DNA of 64,000 nucleotides from Pseudoclavibacter helvolus (lineage in GTDB: Bacteria > Actinomycetota > Actinomycetes > Actinomycetales > Microbacteriaceae): assembly GCF_014191305.1 (NCBI RefSeq), contig NZ_JACHWJ010000001.1, positions 1-64,000 on the forward strand, read 5' to 3'. The translations under genes and the position numbers were made by a program. Below are positions 1-8,954 of this stretch, in pieces. Position 1 is the stretch's first letter; every line of letters begins with the position of its first letter. A model generated the notes under the pieces. The model saw only the letters and a list, made by a program, of their open reading frames with translations, was not told where the DNA came from and ran no database searches.

Positions 1-1004
1 GTCGCGAGCGTCGAGATGAACTCGGCGAACGACTCGTTGAGCCACAGGTCGTTCCACCACTTCATGGTGACGAGGTCGCCGAACCACATGTGGGCGAGCT
101 CGTGGAGGATCGTGACGACGCGGCGCTCGCGCACCGCATCCGCGACCTTCGAGCGGAACACGTAGGTCTCGGTGAACGTGACGCATCCCGCGTTCTCCAT
201 GGCGCCCGCGTTGAACTCGGGGACGAAGAGCTGGTCGTACTTCGTGAACGGGTACGGAACCCCGAACGCCTTCTCGTAGTACTCGAAGCCCTGCTTCGTG
301 GTGCGGAAGATGTTGTCGGCGTCGAGGTTCGGCGCGAGGGATGCACGGCAGTACACGGCGAGTGGGATGGTGCGTCCGTCGATGGAGGTGAGCTCGTCGC
401 GCACGACCGTGTACGGACCCGCGACGAGCGCCGTGATGTAGCTCGAGATGCGCGGCGTGGTCGCGAAGTGCCAGACGGCGCGCTCATCGTCGATGGGCTG
501 AGGGGCCTGTGACGGCTCGTTGGAGATGACCTGCCAGGAGGCGGGGGCCGTGACGTGGAAGGAGAAGTTCGCCTTCAGGTCGGGCTGCTCGAACACCGAG
601 AACATGCGGCGGGAATCCGGCACCTCGAACTGCGAGTAGAGGTAGACCTCGCCGTCGGCAGGGTCGACGAAGCGGTGCAGTCCCTCGCCCGTGTGCATGT
701 AGATGGCATCGGCGTCGATGGTCAGCGTGTTGTGCTCGGCCAGGTTCGGCAGCTGGATGCGCACCCCGTCGTTGACCGCCGCGACGTCGAGCGCCTCGCC
801 GTTGAGCACAACGCTGTGCACCTGGCGGGTGATGGCGTCGATGAAGGTGGACGCACCCGGAACCGCCGAGAACGTCACCGTCGTGATCGAACGGAACGTC
901 TCAGGACCCGTCGTGAGGTCGAGGGCGACGTCGTAGTGCTCGACACCAAGCACTACTCCTCGACGCTCGACCGACTCAGCGCGAGTCAGGTTCTCTCCGG
1001 GCAT
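1..1004 (-). CDS. pepN: Aminopeptidase N (M1 family), N-terminal part; 3' end outside window
   Basis: Zinc aminopeptidase that removes N-terminal residues from peptides in the cytoplasm. The frame is open from an ATG at 1004 to the left edge of the window, giving 334 residues of a family that is usually about 850. It carries the M1 signature: HELAH at residues 301-305 and the third zinc ligand in NESF (Glu324), 18 residues beyond the motif, with the conserved MWFGDLVTMKWWNDLWL stretch between them. The start is supported by an AAAGGAGC ribosome-binding site a few bases upstream. It is divergent from the DsbA-like gene at 1081, so the 76 bp between them should hold both promoters. This is a different M1 enzyme from the one at 36836-38203. 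The identification is firm; the C-terminal domain cannot be judged. Confidence 0.95.
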   Translation of the reverse strand, partial: MPGENLTRAESVERRGVVLGVEHYDVALDLTTGPETFRSITTVTFSAVPGASTFIDAITRQVHSVVLNGEALDVAAVNDGVRIQLPNLAEHNTLTIDADAIYMHTGEGLHRFVDPADGEVYLYSQFEVPDSRRMFSVFEQPDLKANFSFHVTAPASWQVISNEPSQAPQPIDDERAVWHFATTPRISSYITALVAGPYTVVRDELTSIDGRTIPLAVYCRASLAPNLDADNIFRTTKQGFEYYEKAFGVPYPFTKYDQLFVPEFNAGAMENAGCVTFTETYVFRSKVADAVRERRVVTILHELAHMWFGDLVTMKWWNDLWLNESFAEFISTLA

Positions 1005-1080
1005 TCCAGCTCCTTTGGTGTCAGGTGCCCGGGGGTTCCGGGCTTGCGGCGCGGCCAGCCTAGTCCTGCCGAGTAGGCTT

Positions 1081-1695
1081 ATGCGTATGCCCGCACCGAT
1101 CAAAGTAGATTTCTGGTTCGACCCGATCTGCCCATTCGCTTGGATGACCTCGCGGTGGATCGACGAGGTCGCCCGTCAGCGTGACCTCGATGTCACCTGG
1201 CACATCATGAGCCTCGAGCTCTTGAACGAGGAGAAGGACATCCCGCAGTCGTACCGCGACATGCTGCAGGGAACGTCCCGCCTCGGCCGTGTCGTCTCCG
1301 GTGTCGAGCAGGACCTCGGCAACGAGAAGGTCAAGGCGCTCTACGACGCGCTCGGCACGCGAATCCACCCGGGCGGACGCAAGGACCGCGACGCGGTGCT
1401 GCAGGAGGCCATCGCGGAGCTCGAGATTCCCGAGTCCATCGTCGAGCGCGCCGATGCAGGCGAGTTCGACGAGCGGTACCGCGCGAGCCACCTCTCCGGC
1501 ATGGAGCGTGTCGGCGACGAGGTTGGTACCCCCATCATCGCCATCGACGGCGTCGCGTTCTTCGGCCCCGTCATCTCCCCGGCACCGAAGGGCGAGGAGG
1601 CGCTTCGCCTGTTCGACGGTGTTGTCATGGCCGCATCGGTCGACGGCTTCTTCGAGCTCAAGCGCAGCCGCACGCGTGGACCGGTGTTCGACTGA
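1081..1695 (+). CDS. DsbA-family protein of the mycothiol-dependent nitroreductase (Rv2466c-like) type
   Basis: Thioredoxin-fold protein of 204 residues. The opening segment (VDFWFDPICPFAW), the MSLELLNE stretch and the C-terminal GTPIIAIDGVAFFGPV and FELKRSRT blocks match what I recall of the mycobacterial Rv2466c family, which uses mycothiol to reduce nitro compounds or disulfides. The usual CPWC active site is CPFA here (Cys17-Pro-Phe-Ala20), so only the first cysteine remains. A one-cysteine thiol-transfer mechanism with mycothiol is possible (inference). The ATG at 1081 is preferred; another ATG lies two codons later. The stop overlaps the rpiB start by one base, so the two are translationally coupled. 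First gene of a three-gene operon with rpiB and a Nei-type glycosylase. Confidence 0.85.
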   Translation: MRMPAPIKVDFWFDPICPFAWMTSRWIDEVARQRDLDVTWHIMSLELLNEEKDIPQSYRDMLQGTSRLGRVVSGVEQDLGNEKVKALYDALGTRIHPGGRKDRDAVLQEAIAELEIPESIVERADAGEFDERYRASHLSGMERVGDEVGTPIIAIDGVAFFGPVISPAPKGEEALRLFDGVVMAASVDGFFELKRSRTRGPVFD

Positions 1696-2240
1696 TGCGC
1701 ATTCACGTCGCCACGGATCACGCCGGCCTCGAGTTCTCGCAGCAGCTGCAGGAGCACCTGCGCGACCAGGGCCACGAGGTCGTCGACCACGGGCCCGCCG
1801 AGTACGACGCGCTCGACGACTACCCCTCGTTCTGCATCAACGCCGCTCAGGCCGTCGCCAACGATTGGGCGAATGGCTCCAAGTCGCTTGGCGTGGTCTT
1901 CGGTGGCTCTGGCAACGGCGAGCAGATCGCCGCCAACAAGGTCACAGGGGTGCGCGCCGCGCTGGCATGGAGCGACGCCACGGCGCAGCTCGCCCGCGAG
2001 CACAACAACGCCAATGTGATCTCGATCGGCGCGAGGCAGCACGAGATCGTCGACGTGCTGCGCTTCATCGACATCTTCATCGCCGAGCCGTTCCCTGGCG
2101 AAGAACGTCACCTGCGTCGCATCTCGCAGCTGGCAGAGTACGAGCAGACGGGCAAGATCGCCGGCAAGTCGATGCTCGGCGCGGTTGGTACCGTCGTACC
2201 CCCGATGGTGGAGTCGGAGACACCGGCGGGGAATGCCTGA
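1695..2240 (+). CDS. rpiB: Ribose-5-phosphate isomerase B (RpiB/LacAB family)
   Basis: Interconverts ribose 5-phosphate and ribulose 5-phosphate in the non-oxidative pentose phosphate pathway (cytoplasm). The N-terminus MRIHVATDHAG and the block GGSGNGEQIAANK (about residues 70-82) are typical. As in the mycobacterial enzymes, a glutamate (Glu76) in the GSGNGE motif replaces the cysteine used by E. coli RpiB as catalytic base. At 181 residues it is somewhat longer than the usual 150-160, with a C-terminal tail after the QLAEYEQTGK segment. The ATG overlaps the stop of the upstream gene, and its own end overlaps the next gene by 8 bp, so the three genes form one transcription unit. Confidence 0.93.
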   Translation: MRIHVATDHAGLEFSQQLQEHLRDQGHEVVDHGPAEYDALDDYPSFCINAAQAVANDWANGSKSLGVVFGGSGNGEQIAANKVTGVRAALAWSDATAQLAREHNNANVISIGARQHEIVDVLRFIDIFIAEPFPGEERHLRRISQLAEYEQTGKIAGKSMLGAVGTVVPPMVESETPAGNA

Positions 2241-3195
2241 GGGTCATTCCGTTCACCGCATCGCCCGCCAGTTCACCGCGAACTTTGCCGGGCGAGTCGT
2301 GGCCGCTTCCTCGCCCCAAGGCCGTTTCGCTGAGGGAGCCGGGGAGATCGACGGTCGTGAGATGGTCGAGACGTTCGCCGTCGGCAAGCACATGTTCTCG
2401 CGCTTCGACGGCGGCGTCTGGCTGCGTGTGCACCTCGGAATCTACGGGGCGTGGGACTTCTCTGGCCAGGTCTCGACGACGCTCGGGCAGACGGGGGAGT
2501 ACTCGCGCAAGCGTCCCGGCGTGACGATCGAGGACTCGCGCGGCGAGACTTCCCTGTCGAGCATCGGCGCCCCGCGGCGCACACGATTGAAGATGGCGGA
2601 GGCGGAGCGCGAGCAGGAGCTCTCGCAGTGGCCGCCTGAGCCTGTCGGCGCCGTGCGGCTTCGCCTTCTCACGGCGGAGACGTGCGCAGATCTGCGCGGA
2701 CCGACGGCGTGTGAGCTCATGACGGGCGACGAGGTCGCTGCCCGCATCGAGAAGCTCGGCCCTGACCCGCTCGTCGACCGTGGCGCGAAGGCCGAGGCGC
2801 GGTTCCTCGAGCGAGCTCGCGGGAAGCGCACGCCGATCGGCATCGTGCTCATGGACCAGCAGATCGTCAGCGGGATCGGCAACGTGTACCGGGCGGAGAT
2901 GCTCTACCGGGCGGGCATCAACCCGCACACGCCGACGTCGCAGCTCACGGATGAGCAGCTCAGGGAGCTGTGGCGTGACTGGACGAAGCTCCTCAAGATC
3001 GGTGTCGAGGTCGGCCAGATGATGACGATCGACGGGCTCCGCGGCAAGGCGAAGGCGGCGGCCCTCGAGAACCGCGAGGACCGGCACTGGGTGTACGGCC
3101 GAGCGGGGGAGCCGTGTCGCGTATGCGGCACGCCGATCGCGCTGGAGGAGATGCAGGCGCGCAAGCTCTACTGGTGCCCCGGCTGCCAGCTCTGA
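2233..3195 (+). CDS. Fpg/Nei-family DNA glycosylase (Nei2/endonuclease VIII-like)
   Basis: Base-excision repair glycosylase/AP lyase for oxidised bases. Starting at the ATG at 2233 the protein begins MPEGHSVHRIAR, placing the catalytic Pro2 and Glu3 exactly at the N-terminus after methionine removal, which fixes the start although a longer frame exists. The protein is 320 residues. A GKHMFSRF motif carries the conserved beta-hairpin lysine. The helix-two-turn-helix block reads GIGNVYRAEMLYRAGINP. A C-terminal zinc finger (CRVCG then CPGC) ends the protein. PEGHS rather than PELPE suggests the Nei branch rather than MutM. It overlaps rpiB by 8 bp and is the last gene of the operon. No clear terminator follows before the convergent gene at 3242. 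Confidence 0.9.
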   Translation: MPEGHSVHRIARQFTANFAGRVVAASSPQGRFAEGAGEIDGREMVETFAVGKHMFSRFDGGVWLRVHLGIYGAWDFSGQVSTTLGQTGEYSRKRPGVTIEDSRGETSLSSIGAPRRTRLKMAEAEREQELSQWPPEPVGAVRLRLLTAETCADLRGPTACELMTGDEVAARIEKLGPDPLVDRGAKAEARFLERARGKRTPIGIVLMDQQIVSGIGNVYRAEMLYRAGINPHTPTSQLTDEQLRELWRDWTKLLKIGVEVGQMMTIDGLRGKAKAAALENREDRHWVYGRAGEPCRVCGTPIALEEMQARKLYWCPGCQL

Positions 3196-3241
3196 CCTGC
3201 AGGCGTTGCGCCCGCACGCGAAGAGCTGACAGCCGGTAGCG

Positions 3242-6200
3242 TCACCGCAGCGAGCGGATGGATGCTGCGGCGCGCTTGGCGTCGCGAAGCCGCGCCTCGT
3301 ACGTGGTGGCGATGACCACGAGTACTGTGCCGGCCAGCGCGAGCCACACCCACCAGGGCACAACTCCCGCGACGACGGCGAGCTGCTGCCGGAATGCGGT
3401 GACGGCGTGGAGCACGGTGATGATCGCGCCCAGGACAAGCGGCGCCTGCAGGCGGCCGACCGCACCCCAGATCGTCACCGCGACGGCGATGAGGCCAAGC
3501 GCGATGAGGCGCCACGGTTCGGAGTCTGCAAACTGGGCGAGGTAGCTCGGGACCAAGAGCAGAGCCAGCCCGGGGGCCAGCGCCGGCCAGCTGCGGAGCG
3601 TCGGCCGGATCGCGAGGAAGTGCGCCCCGCCTGCGAGGAGGGTTGCGGCGAGTGGCACCGTCGCGAGTTCAAGCCAGCGGACAGGGCCCTCGCTCTGTAC
3701 GACGCCGGTGAAGGCGACGAGGGCCACGGCGGAGAGCGCGAGAACGGGGACGCGCAGCGACTGCGGGCCGCCTGGCACCCGATTGGCCCCCGACAGCGTC
3801 GGCAGGAGCTCCGGCCTGAGGAGAGCGGTGAGCGAAAGCGCACAGAGCGCGACGACCCAGGTGAGCGCGAGCGCCTGGGTGTTGGAGACTTCGCTGCGCA
3901 GGATGCTCGGGAGTGAGGACACCACGAGTGCGGCGACGGCCAGTGGCACGAGCACCGTGGACGCGAGGGACGCGAGCCGCGGGTTCTCGAGCTGGTGCTG
4001 GCGGCGCCAGAGTGCGCTCGCGAAGAGCAGCACGAGGCACGCCGGGAGGACACCCCAGACCGGGAGCGCGATCGGAGTCAGCGGCCCCTGGACCGCGAGG
4101 ACAAGCGCTGGTCCGAGCACGGCCGCCGAGATCGACGCACCGACTCCGAGGGCATTCACCGATGCGCGCAGCCACCCGGCGACGGGCACCACGGCGCAGA
4201 CGACGACGAGCGCGAGGGTGAGGAGTGCAAGCGCGAATTCGGGCACCGACAGCGCGAGGACGCGTGACTCCGCGGGGTCGAGCGGCTGGGCGACGGCGGC
4301 GATGGCTCCCGCGCTGAGCCAGATACCTGGGGCGGCGGCAAGCCAGAGCAGGCTCTCGACGCTGGATGCCCGTGGCTCGCTCCCTTGTCGGTCGAATCTC
4401 GCAGTCGCGACTCCCGCCGCGAAGAGCACGAGGAAGGCGCCTCCGAAGGCGACGAAGATGGATGCTCCGTCCCAGTTCGCGAGGACCTCCCACACCCAAG
4501 CGAGTGCGAGGACGGGGACGCCGAAGTAGCGCAGCACGGCGTAGGGAGACCGCGCGCCGAGTTGCCCACTGGAGACGATGGACGTCGCGGCGAAGAGGGC
4601 GACCGCGAGGGGGAACGGGGTCCAGCTTTCGAACCCTTCGCCGGGCGCGGCCGAGGCGGCGGCCGGCGCGAGCAGGGTTCCGAGGAGCGCCGTGCCGAGC
4701 CCAAGCGCGCGGAGCGCAACTCCGTCGCCCCGACGTATCCCGTGCGGGGCCAGGAGCACGCCGAGCATGGCGGTGAGGGCGCCGATGACGCCGGCGGTCG
4801 CGACGAGTTGAATCGGGTTCGTGCTCTCGAGGTCGATGAGCTGAACGTGGTGCACCAGCATCCACGCCGCCAGTAGCCCGGACGCGTAGCTGGGGAGTCT
4901 CGTCAGGAGCCCCGCTTCGACACTCAGGCGGGCGACCAGGACGATGGCTGCAAGGACGATCCCGACCAGCAACAGTGTTGTGCCCGTCTGCTGCGCGACC
5001 CAGATGTTGGTGGGCGCGGTCGGGGTCCAGATCGCGAGGGAGAGGCTCTGCGATGCGAGGGCCAGGAATCCCACGAGGGCGATGCCTGCGCGCCCAGTCG
5101 GGCTGACGAGTCTGGCGGGGAGTCCGGCGGCGACGACTGAGGCCAGCAGTGCGAGCCCCAGCAGGAGAAGACCACTCTCGAACCGCGTCATGAGGAGGAC
5201 GCCGGTGGCAACGGCGGCGCCGAGCGCCGTCAGGAGCGCGACGAGCAGCTTGCGACGTGCCCTGGCCTCGTCGTCTGCCCAGACGGGGCGGAGCAGCAGC
5301 CAGGTCACCGCGCCGACGAGCAGCACGCATGCAGTGAGCCAGAGCAATGCCTCCACGCTCGTGAGCAGGCCGGTGAAGATCCCGCTTCGATTGACGTCGC
5401 CCGTCAGGTTGGCCGCGACGTGCGCGAGCGCTGCGAGCACGGCAACCCCTCCCGCCGATGAGCTCAACGAGACAAGCAGCGGACGCGCGTGGACGGGAAC
5501 GCGCACCAGGGTCGCCGTCACGGCGACCGCGAGTGCGAGGGCTGTGCCGACGATGAAGTACAGCAGCGTGCTCGCGGGAGTGTCGGCCGAGGTGATGGCG
5601 GGGACAACAAGCGAAACTGCGAGGCCGGCCGCGAGCACGGAGGCGGACGCGCGTGCCGGTTCGCCGGCCTTGCGCGCCCTGCCGAACCACCAGAGCAGCA
5701 GTCCGGCCACAACAAGCGGAGCCCCGGCGGGGAGATGGAAGGCCTCCGAAGTGCGGATACCAGGGGTCGCGATCGCGAACACGTACCAGGCGAGGGTGAG
5801 CAGGCCGACACCGATCCACGCCAGGAACGCTCTGCCTCGCGCCTGGAACAGGCCAGAGGGAGAGAGCGCGAGCAGGATCGGCACGAGCGCGGAAACCGCG
5901 ATCGTCGCCGTGAAGTACTGGGCTCCCGCCGGCTGGCCGAACGCGCTCGTGAAGATCGGGGTGCTTGCAAGCGAGACGACCGCGACCGCAGCGGCAGCCA
6001 GCTCGGCAGGGAGAGCGCGTGCGGCCGGTGCGCCACGGAGCCGTGCGGCGAGCATTCCGCCTGCCGTCAGGGCGCCTGCGGCGACACCGAGCGACGCCGC
6101 GACGGCCGGGAGGTATTGGGTCGTCACGAACGAGGTGACCACTGCCGCGAGCGTCGCCCAGAGCGACGGGGCGAGCACGGCCAGGAGCGGCGCGACCGCA

Positions 6201-8815
6201 GGTACATCCGGCTCCCGTGGTCGGCGCAGGGCGACGACGACGATCGCAACGCAGAGCAGGGCACCGAAGGCGGCACTCGCGAACCAGAGCGCGCCGAGTG
6301 GCCACACGGCGTCGGTGAGGAGGGCGTCAGCGTCGCTGCGGTTGGCCGTCGACCGAACGAGTGCGAGGAGGGCAAACGATGCCACGAGCGCGGGGATCGC
6401 AGCGGAGTAGGCGAGCAACGTGCGTTCCGCAGCAGCGAGCCACGGCCTCGGGAGCAGCAGCGTCGCGGTGAGGAGCATGACGATGCCGAGATACGCGCAG
6501 GTGATGGCGAGGTTGGTGCCGGATGCGCTCGACGAGCCCCATGCGTCGCGCACGAAGGCGACGAGCAGCGGCACGGCGAGCAGCTGCACTGCCGTAAGTG
6601 CGGTGAGCACCGGCCGAAGCGCCGCAGCCGGCGTCCTCGTGGAGAAGCGGAGGCAGAAGGTGAGGGCTGCGGCGGCCACCAGCGCGGCGATCTCAAGCGG
6701 TGGCAGCGCGAGCCCAGAGCCGACCACGGCGAGGATGGCGACTGCGGCAGTGCTTTGCAGGACGACGCGCAACGCAGCCTTGGGCTGTGCGCTCTCCGTG
6801 CTGTCAGCGGCGGAGCGCTTTGCGAGCAGGATCGCGACGATAACCGCCCCGGCGCCGATCGTCAGGTTCGCGATCGTGACGCCGAGCGGGCCGGGGACGC
6901 TGCCAGCGGCGCACAGCGCGAGGAAGGATCCGGCTGCCGTGAGCGCGGGCGTGAGCTGCTGCATCCGCCCGGGGACGAGCTGCAGGATGCCGGTCGCACC
7001 CGCGAGGCCCACCGCGGCGCTTGCTATGGCCCACCAGGTGCCGTTTTCCGCACCAGCGAAGGCCTCCGCCATCCCGGCCTGGTCGGCGCCCACCAGCGCA
7101 AGAAGGTAGTCGACGTGAAGGACGTTGACGGCAAGCGAGATGACCGGGACTATGGCGGCGGCGAGAGTCGTCCACGTCAATGCCGTGACTGCGAGCTGGA
7201 GGGCTGTGGCCTCTGGCTGCTGAGATGCGGCGAGCCGCGCCCTGAGCACCTGGGCGGCGGCGAGCGCGATCGGGATGAGGGCAAGCGAGAGCGCGAGGCG
7301 GATCGGCCCGACGAAACCGAGCGGCACGGCACCAAGCGCGAGGGCAGTGAGCACCCCGAGCGAGATGAGCAGGCTGCGGCCGCCGAGCGCGCCGCGCTCT
7401 CGGCTGACGAGCCAGGCGAGGAGCGCCGCAGATGCCGCGGCGAGAGCGAAGAGGACCACGTAGCCGAGCCACGATTCGTCGCCCGTCGCGGCAGCCACGC
7501 CCGCGAGCACGCCCCCGGTCAGCGCGACGACGCCGGTCACGGCGAGGATCCATCGCTCGAGCGATCGCGGCGTGGCGTCGCTGAACGAGTTCGCAGCACT
7601 CGGCGTCGCCCCAGGGGCGAGCTGCGCTGGCTGTTTGACTCGCAGCAGGACGTGCAGTCCGGACGCCGCCCCGGCGAGCACAAGCGCAAGGACGAGGCGT
7701 TGGACGGGGCTCAGGATCGCGGAGGTCACTCCGGCGACGGTGAGCGCGATTGCCGGGAGCAACGTGAGGCTTGCGGCGATGCCGGGGGCTCGAAGGCTGG
7801 CGAGGCGATGCCATGCCTCGAAGGCCGCGGTCGCGACGAGCAGTCCAACACCCCAGTAGAGGGTCCCTGGAACCGAATCAGCGCCGAACAGACCGGTGGC
7901 TTGGACGGCCCACACATCGAGGATCACGAGCACGATGCCGAGTGCGGCGATGCCCTCGGCCGTGGCCGAAAGCCGGCGGCGCTTCAGGAGGCTCGCGGTT
8001 GCGATGACCGCGAGGGTCACCCCGGCGGTGATGGCCGCCTTGACTTCGACGCCGAAGACGACCCACGCGAAGGTGAGGAAGACGATCGCGGCGATGCTGA
8101 GGAGCCCGATGCCGAGTACAAGCAGCAACAGCTGCACGCTCGAGCGCCGTGGCCGCTCTGGTTGAGAGGGCTGAGCGCGAGGCAGGTGCTGCGCGGGCGG
8201 ACCCTGCCGTTGCCCGGCGTGCTGGGCGGCCCAGCGGTCGACCGGCGACTGCGCGGGGGCGAGCGGATGCGCGGGCTGCGCACTCTGGGATGGCTGAGCA
8301 CTCGCGTGCGGGTGCTGCCGAGGGGCAAGGTGGCCCTGGCCCTGGCCCTGGCTCTGGCTCGGGCCCTGGACTTGCGCTGGGGCCGAGGCCTGCGCTGAGC
8401 CGGAAGCGACGTCGGCTCCCAGATGGCCTACGGCGCCGCCGAGGAGCTTCGCGTGGTCGGCGGCGAGCACGGCGTCGCTGCCCTGCTTGTGCTCCTGAAG
8501 CGCGTGCTGGCGGCGGTTCTCCTCGGCCCGTGCCTGCTCGGCGCGGCGCACGTCGGCGGCCTTGGCGCGCGCCAGTTCGTTGGTGGCGACGATGAACTCA
8601 CCTCGGGCGAGCAACGGGTCCCTGGCCTGCGCTCCAAGCTCGAGGAGATGGCCGATGACGGCCTGGTCGCGAGTGAAGCCGCAGTGCGCGCATGAGCTTC
8701 CTGGCGCCCCGTAGGTCTCGAAGCACGACGGGCATTTGCTCGGGTCGGTGAGATCGCCCAGCGTCTTCGGGAACCGTGGCCTTTGGGCTTGTCTGCCCGC
8801 TCCTGCGTCAGTCAC
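3242..8815 (-). CDS. Giant polytopic membrane protein, SCO7613 C-terminal-domain type
   Basis: A 1857-residue protein of unknown function. It begins with a zinc-ribbon-like cluster (Cys28, Cys31, Cys42, Cys45) and a charged helical segment. A low-complexity linker rich in Gln, Pro, Ala and Gly follows to about residue 220. The rest is a very long run of Ala/Leu/Val-rich transmembrane helices; several dozen are visible. It resembles the large actinobacterial membrane proteins annotated as SCO7613 C-terminal domain proteins. The GTG at 8815 has an AGGGGG site about 8 bases upstream. The linker is encoded by an array of near-identical 6-bp units (8331-8366). Transcribed alone, with the DUF6891-like gene upstream on the same strand. 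No function can be inferred. Confidence 0.8.
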   Translation of the reverse strand: MTDAGAGRQAQRPRFPKTLGDLTDPSKCPSCFETYGAPGSSCAHCGFTRDQAVIGHLLELGAQARDPLLARGEFIVATNELARAKAADVRRAEQARAEENRRQHALQEHKQGSDAVLAADHAKLLGGAVGHLGADVASGSAQASAPAQVQGPSQSQGQGQGHLAPRQHPHASAQPSQSAQPAHPLAPAQSPVDRWAAQHAGQRQGPPAQHLPRAQPSQPERPRRSSVQLLLLVLGIGLLSIAAIVFLTFAWVVFGVEVKAAITAGVTLAVIATASLLKRRRLSATAEGIAALGIVLVILDVWAVQATGLFGADSVPGTLYWGVGLLVATAAFEAWHRLASLRAPGIAASLTLLPAIALTVAGVTSAILSPVQRLVLALVLAGAASGLHVLLRVKQPAQLAPGATPSAANSFSDATPRSLERWILAVTGVVALTGGVLAGVAAATGDESWLGYVVLFALAAASAALLAWLVSRERGALGGRSLLISLGVLTALALGAVPLGFVGPIRLALSLALIPIALAAAQVLRARLAASQQPEATALQLAVTALTWTTLAAAIVPVISLAVNVLHVDYLLALVGADQAGMAEAFAGAENGTWWAIASAAVGLAGATGILQLVPGRMQQLTPALTAAGSFLALCAAGSVPGPLGVTIANLTIGAGAVIVAILLAKRSAADSTESAQPKAALRVVLQSTAAVAILAVVGSGLALPPLEIAALVAAAALTFCLRFSTRTPAAALRPVLTALTAVQLLAVPLLVAFVRDAWGSSSASGTNLAITCAYLGIVMLLTATLLLPRPWLAAAERTLLAYSAAIPALVASFALLALVRSTANRSDADALLTDAVWPLGALWFASAAFGALLCVAIVVVALRRPREPDVPAVAPLLAVLAPSLWATLAAVVTSFVTTQYLPAVAASLGVAAGALTAGGMLAARLRGAPAARALPAELAAAAVAVVSLASTPIFTSAFGQPAGAQYFTATIAVSALVPILLALSPSGLFQARGRAFLAWIGVGLLTLAWYVFAIATPGIRTSEAFHLPAGAPLVVAGLLLWWFGRARKAGEPARASASVLAAGLAVSLVVPAITSADTPASTLLYFIVGTALALAVAVTATLVRVPVHARPLLVSLSSSAGGVAVLAALAHVAANLTGDVNRSGIFTGLLTSVEALLWLTACVLLVGAVTWLLLRPVWADDEARARRKLLVALLTALGAAVATGVLLMTRFESGLLLLGLALLASVVAAGLPARLVSPTGRAGIALVGFLALASQSLSLAIWTPTAPTNIWVAQQTGTTLLLVGIVLAAIVLVARLSVEAGLLTRLPSYASGLLAAWMLVHHVQLIDLESTNPIQLVATAGVIGALTAMLGVLLAPHGIRRGDGVALRALGLGTALLGTLLAPAAASAAPGEGFESWTPFPLAVALFAATSIVSSGQLGARSPYAVLRYFGVPVLALAWVWEVLANWDGASIFVAFGGAFLVLFAAGVATARFDRQGSEPRASSVESLLWLAAAPGIWLSAGAIAAVAQPLDPAESRVLALSVPEFALALLTLALVVVCAVVPVAGWLRASVNALGVGASISAAVLGPALVLAVQGPLTPIALPVWGVLPACLVLLFASALWRRQHQLENPRLASLASTVLVPLAVAALVVSSLPSILRSEVSNTQALALTWVVALCALSLTALLRPELLPTLSGANRVPGGPQSLRVPVLALSAVALVAFTGVVQSEGPVRWLELATVPLAATLLAGGAHFLAIRPTLRSWPALAPGLALLLVPSYLAQFADSEPWRLIALGLIAVAVTIWGAVGRLQAPLVLGAIITVLHAVTAFRQQLAVVAGVVPWWVWLALAGTVLVVIATTYEARLRDAKRAAASIRSLR
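8331..8366. repeat. Six tandem 6-bp units (TGGCCC-type) inside the giant membrane protein gene
   Basis: Three exact TGGCCC units, two TGGCTC units and one GGGCCC unit lie head to tail. On the minus strand they encode alternating Gln-Gly and Gln-Ser dipeptides in the linker between the zinc ribbon and the first membrane helix. The unit is a multiple of three, so copy-number change by slippage would keep the frame and only alter linker length. Confidence 0.85.
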
Positions 8816-8954
8816 TCTGCGTATCCCCCTGGGGTTGTCTGGCCGTCAGCCTAGCGAGCGTGCCGCCGAGATGCCGGTTTTCAGACAGGAGTTGGGGAGG
8901 ACTGCCCCGCGATCGGGGCCAGGCGTTGGAGCTATCGAGCGTTGAATGCCGAAC

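Noticed and set aside
8331-8366. CRISPR-like array
   Set aside because: The 6-bp units are contiguous without spacers and encode part of a protein.
5489-8398. 969-codon open frame on the plus strand
   Set aside because: Antisense to the giant membrane protein, whose hydrophobic codons produce charged residues on the other strand; no motif.
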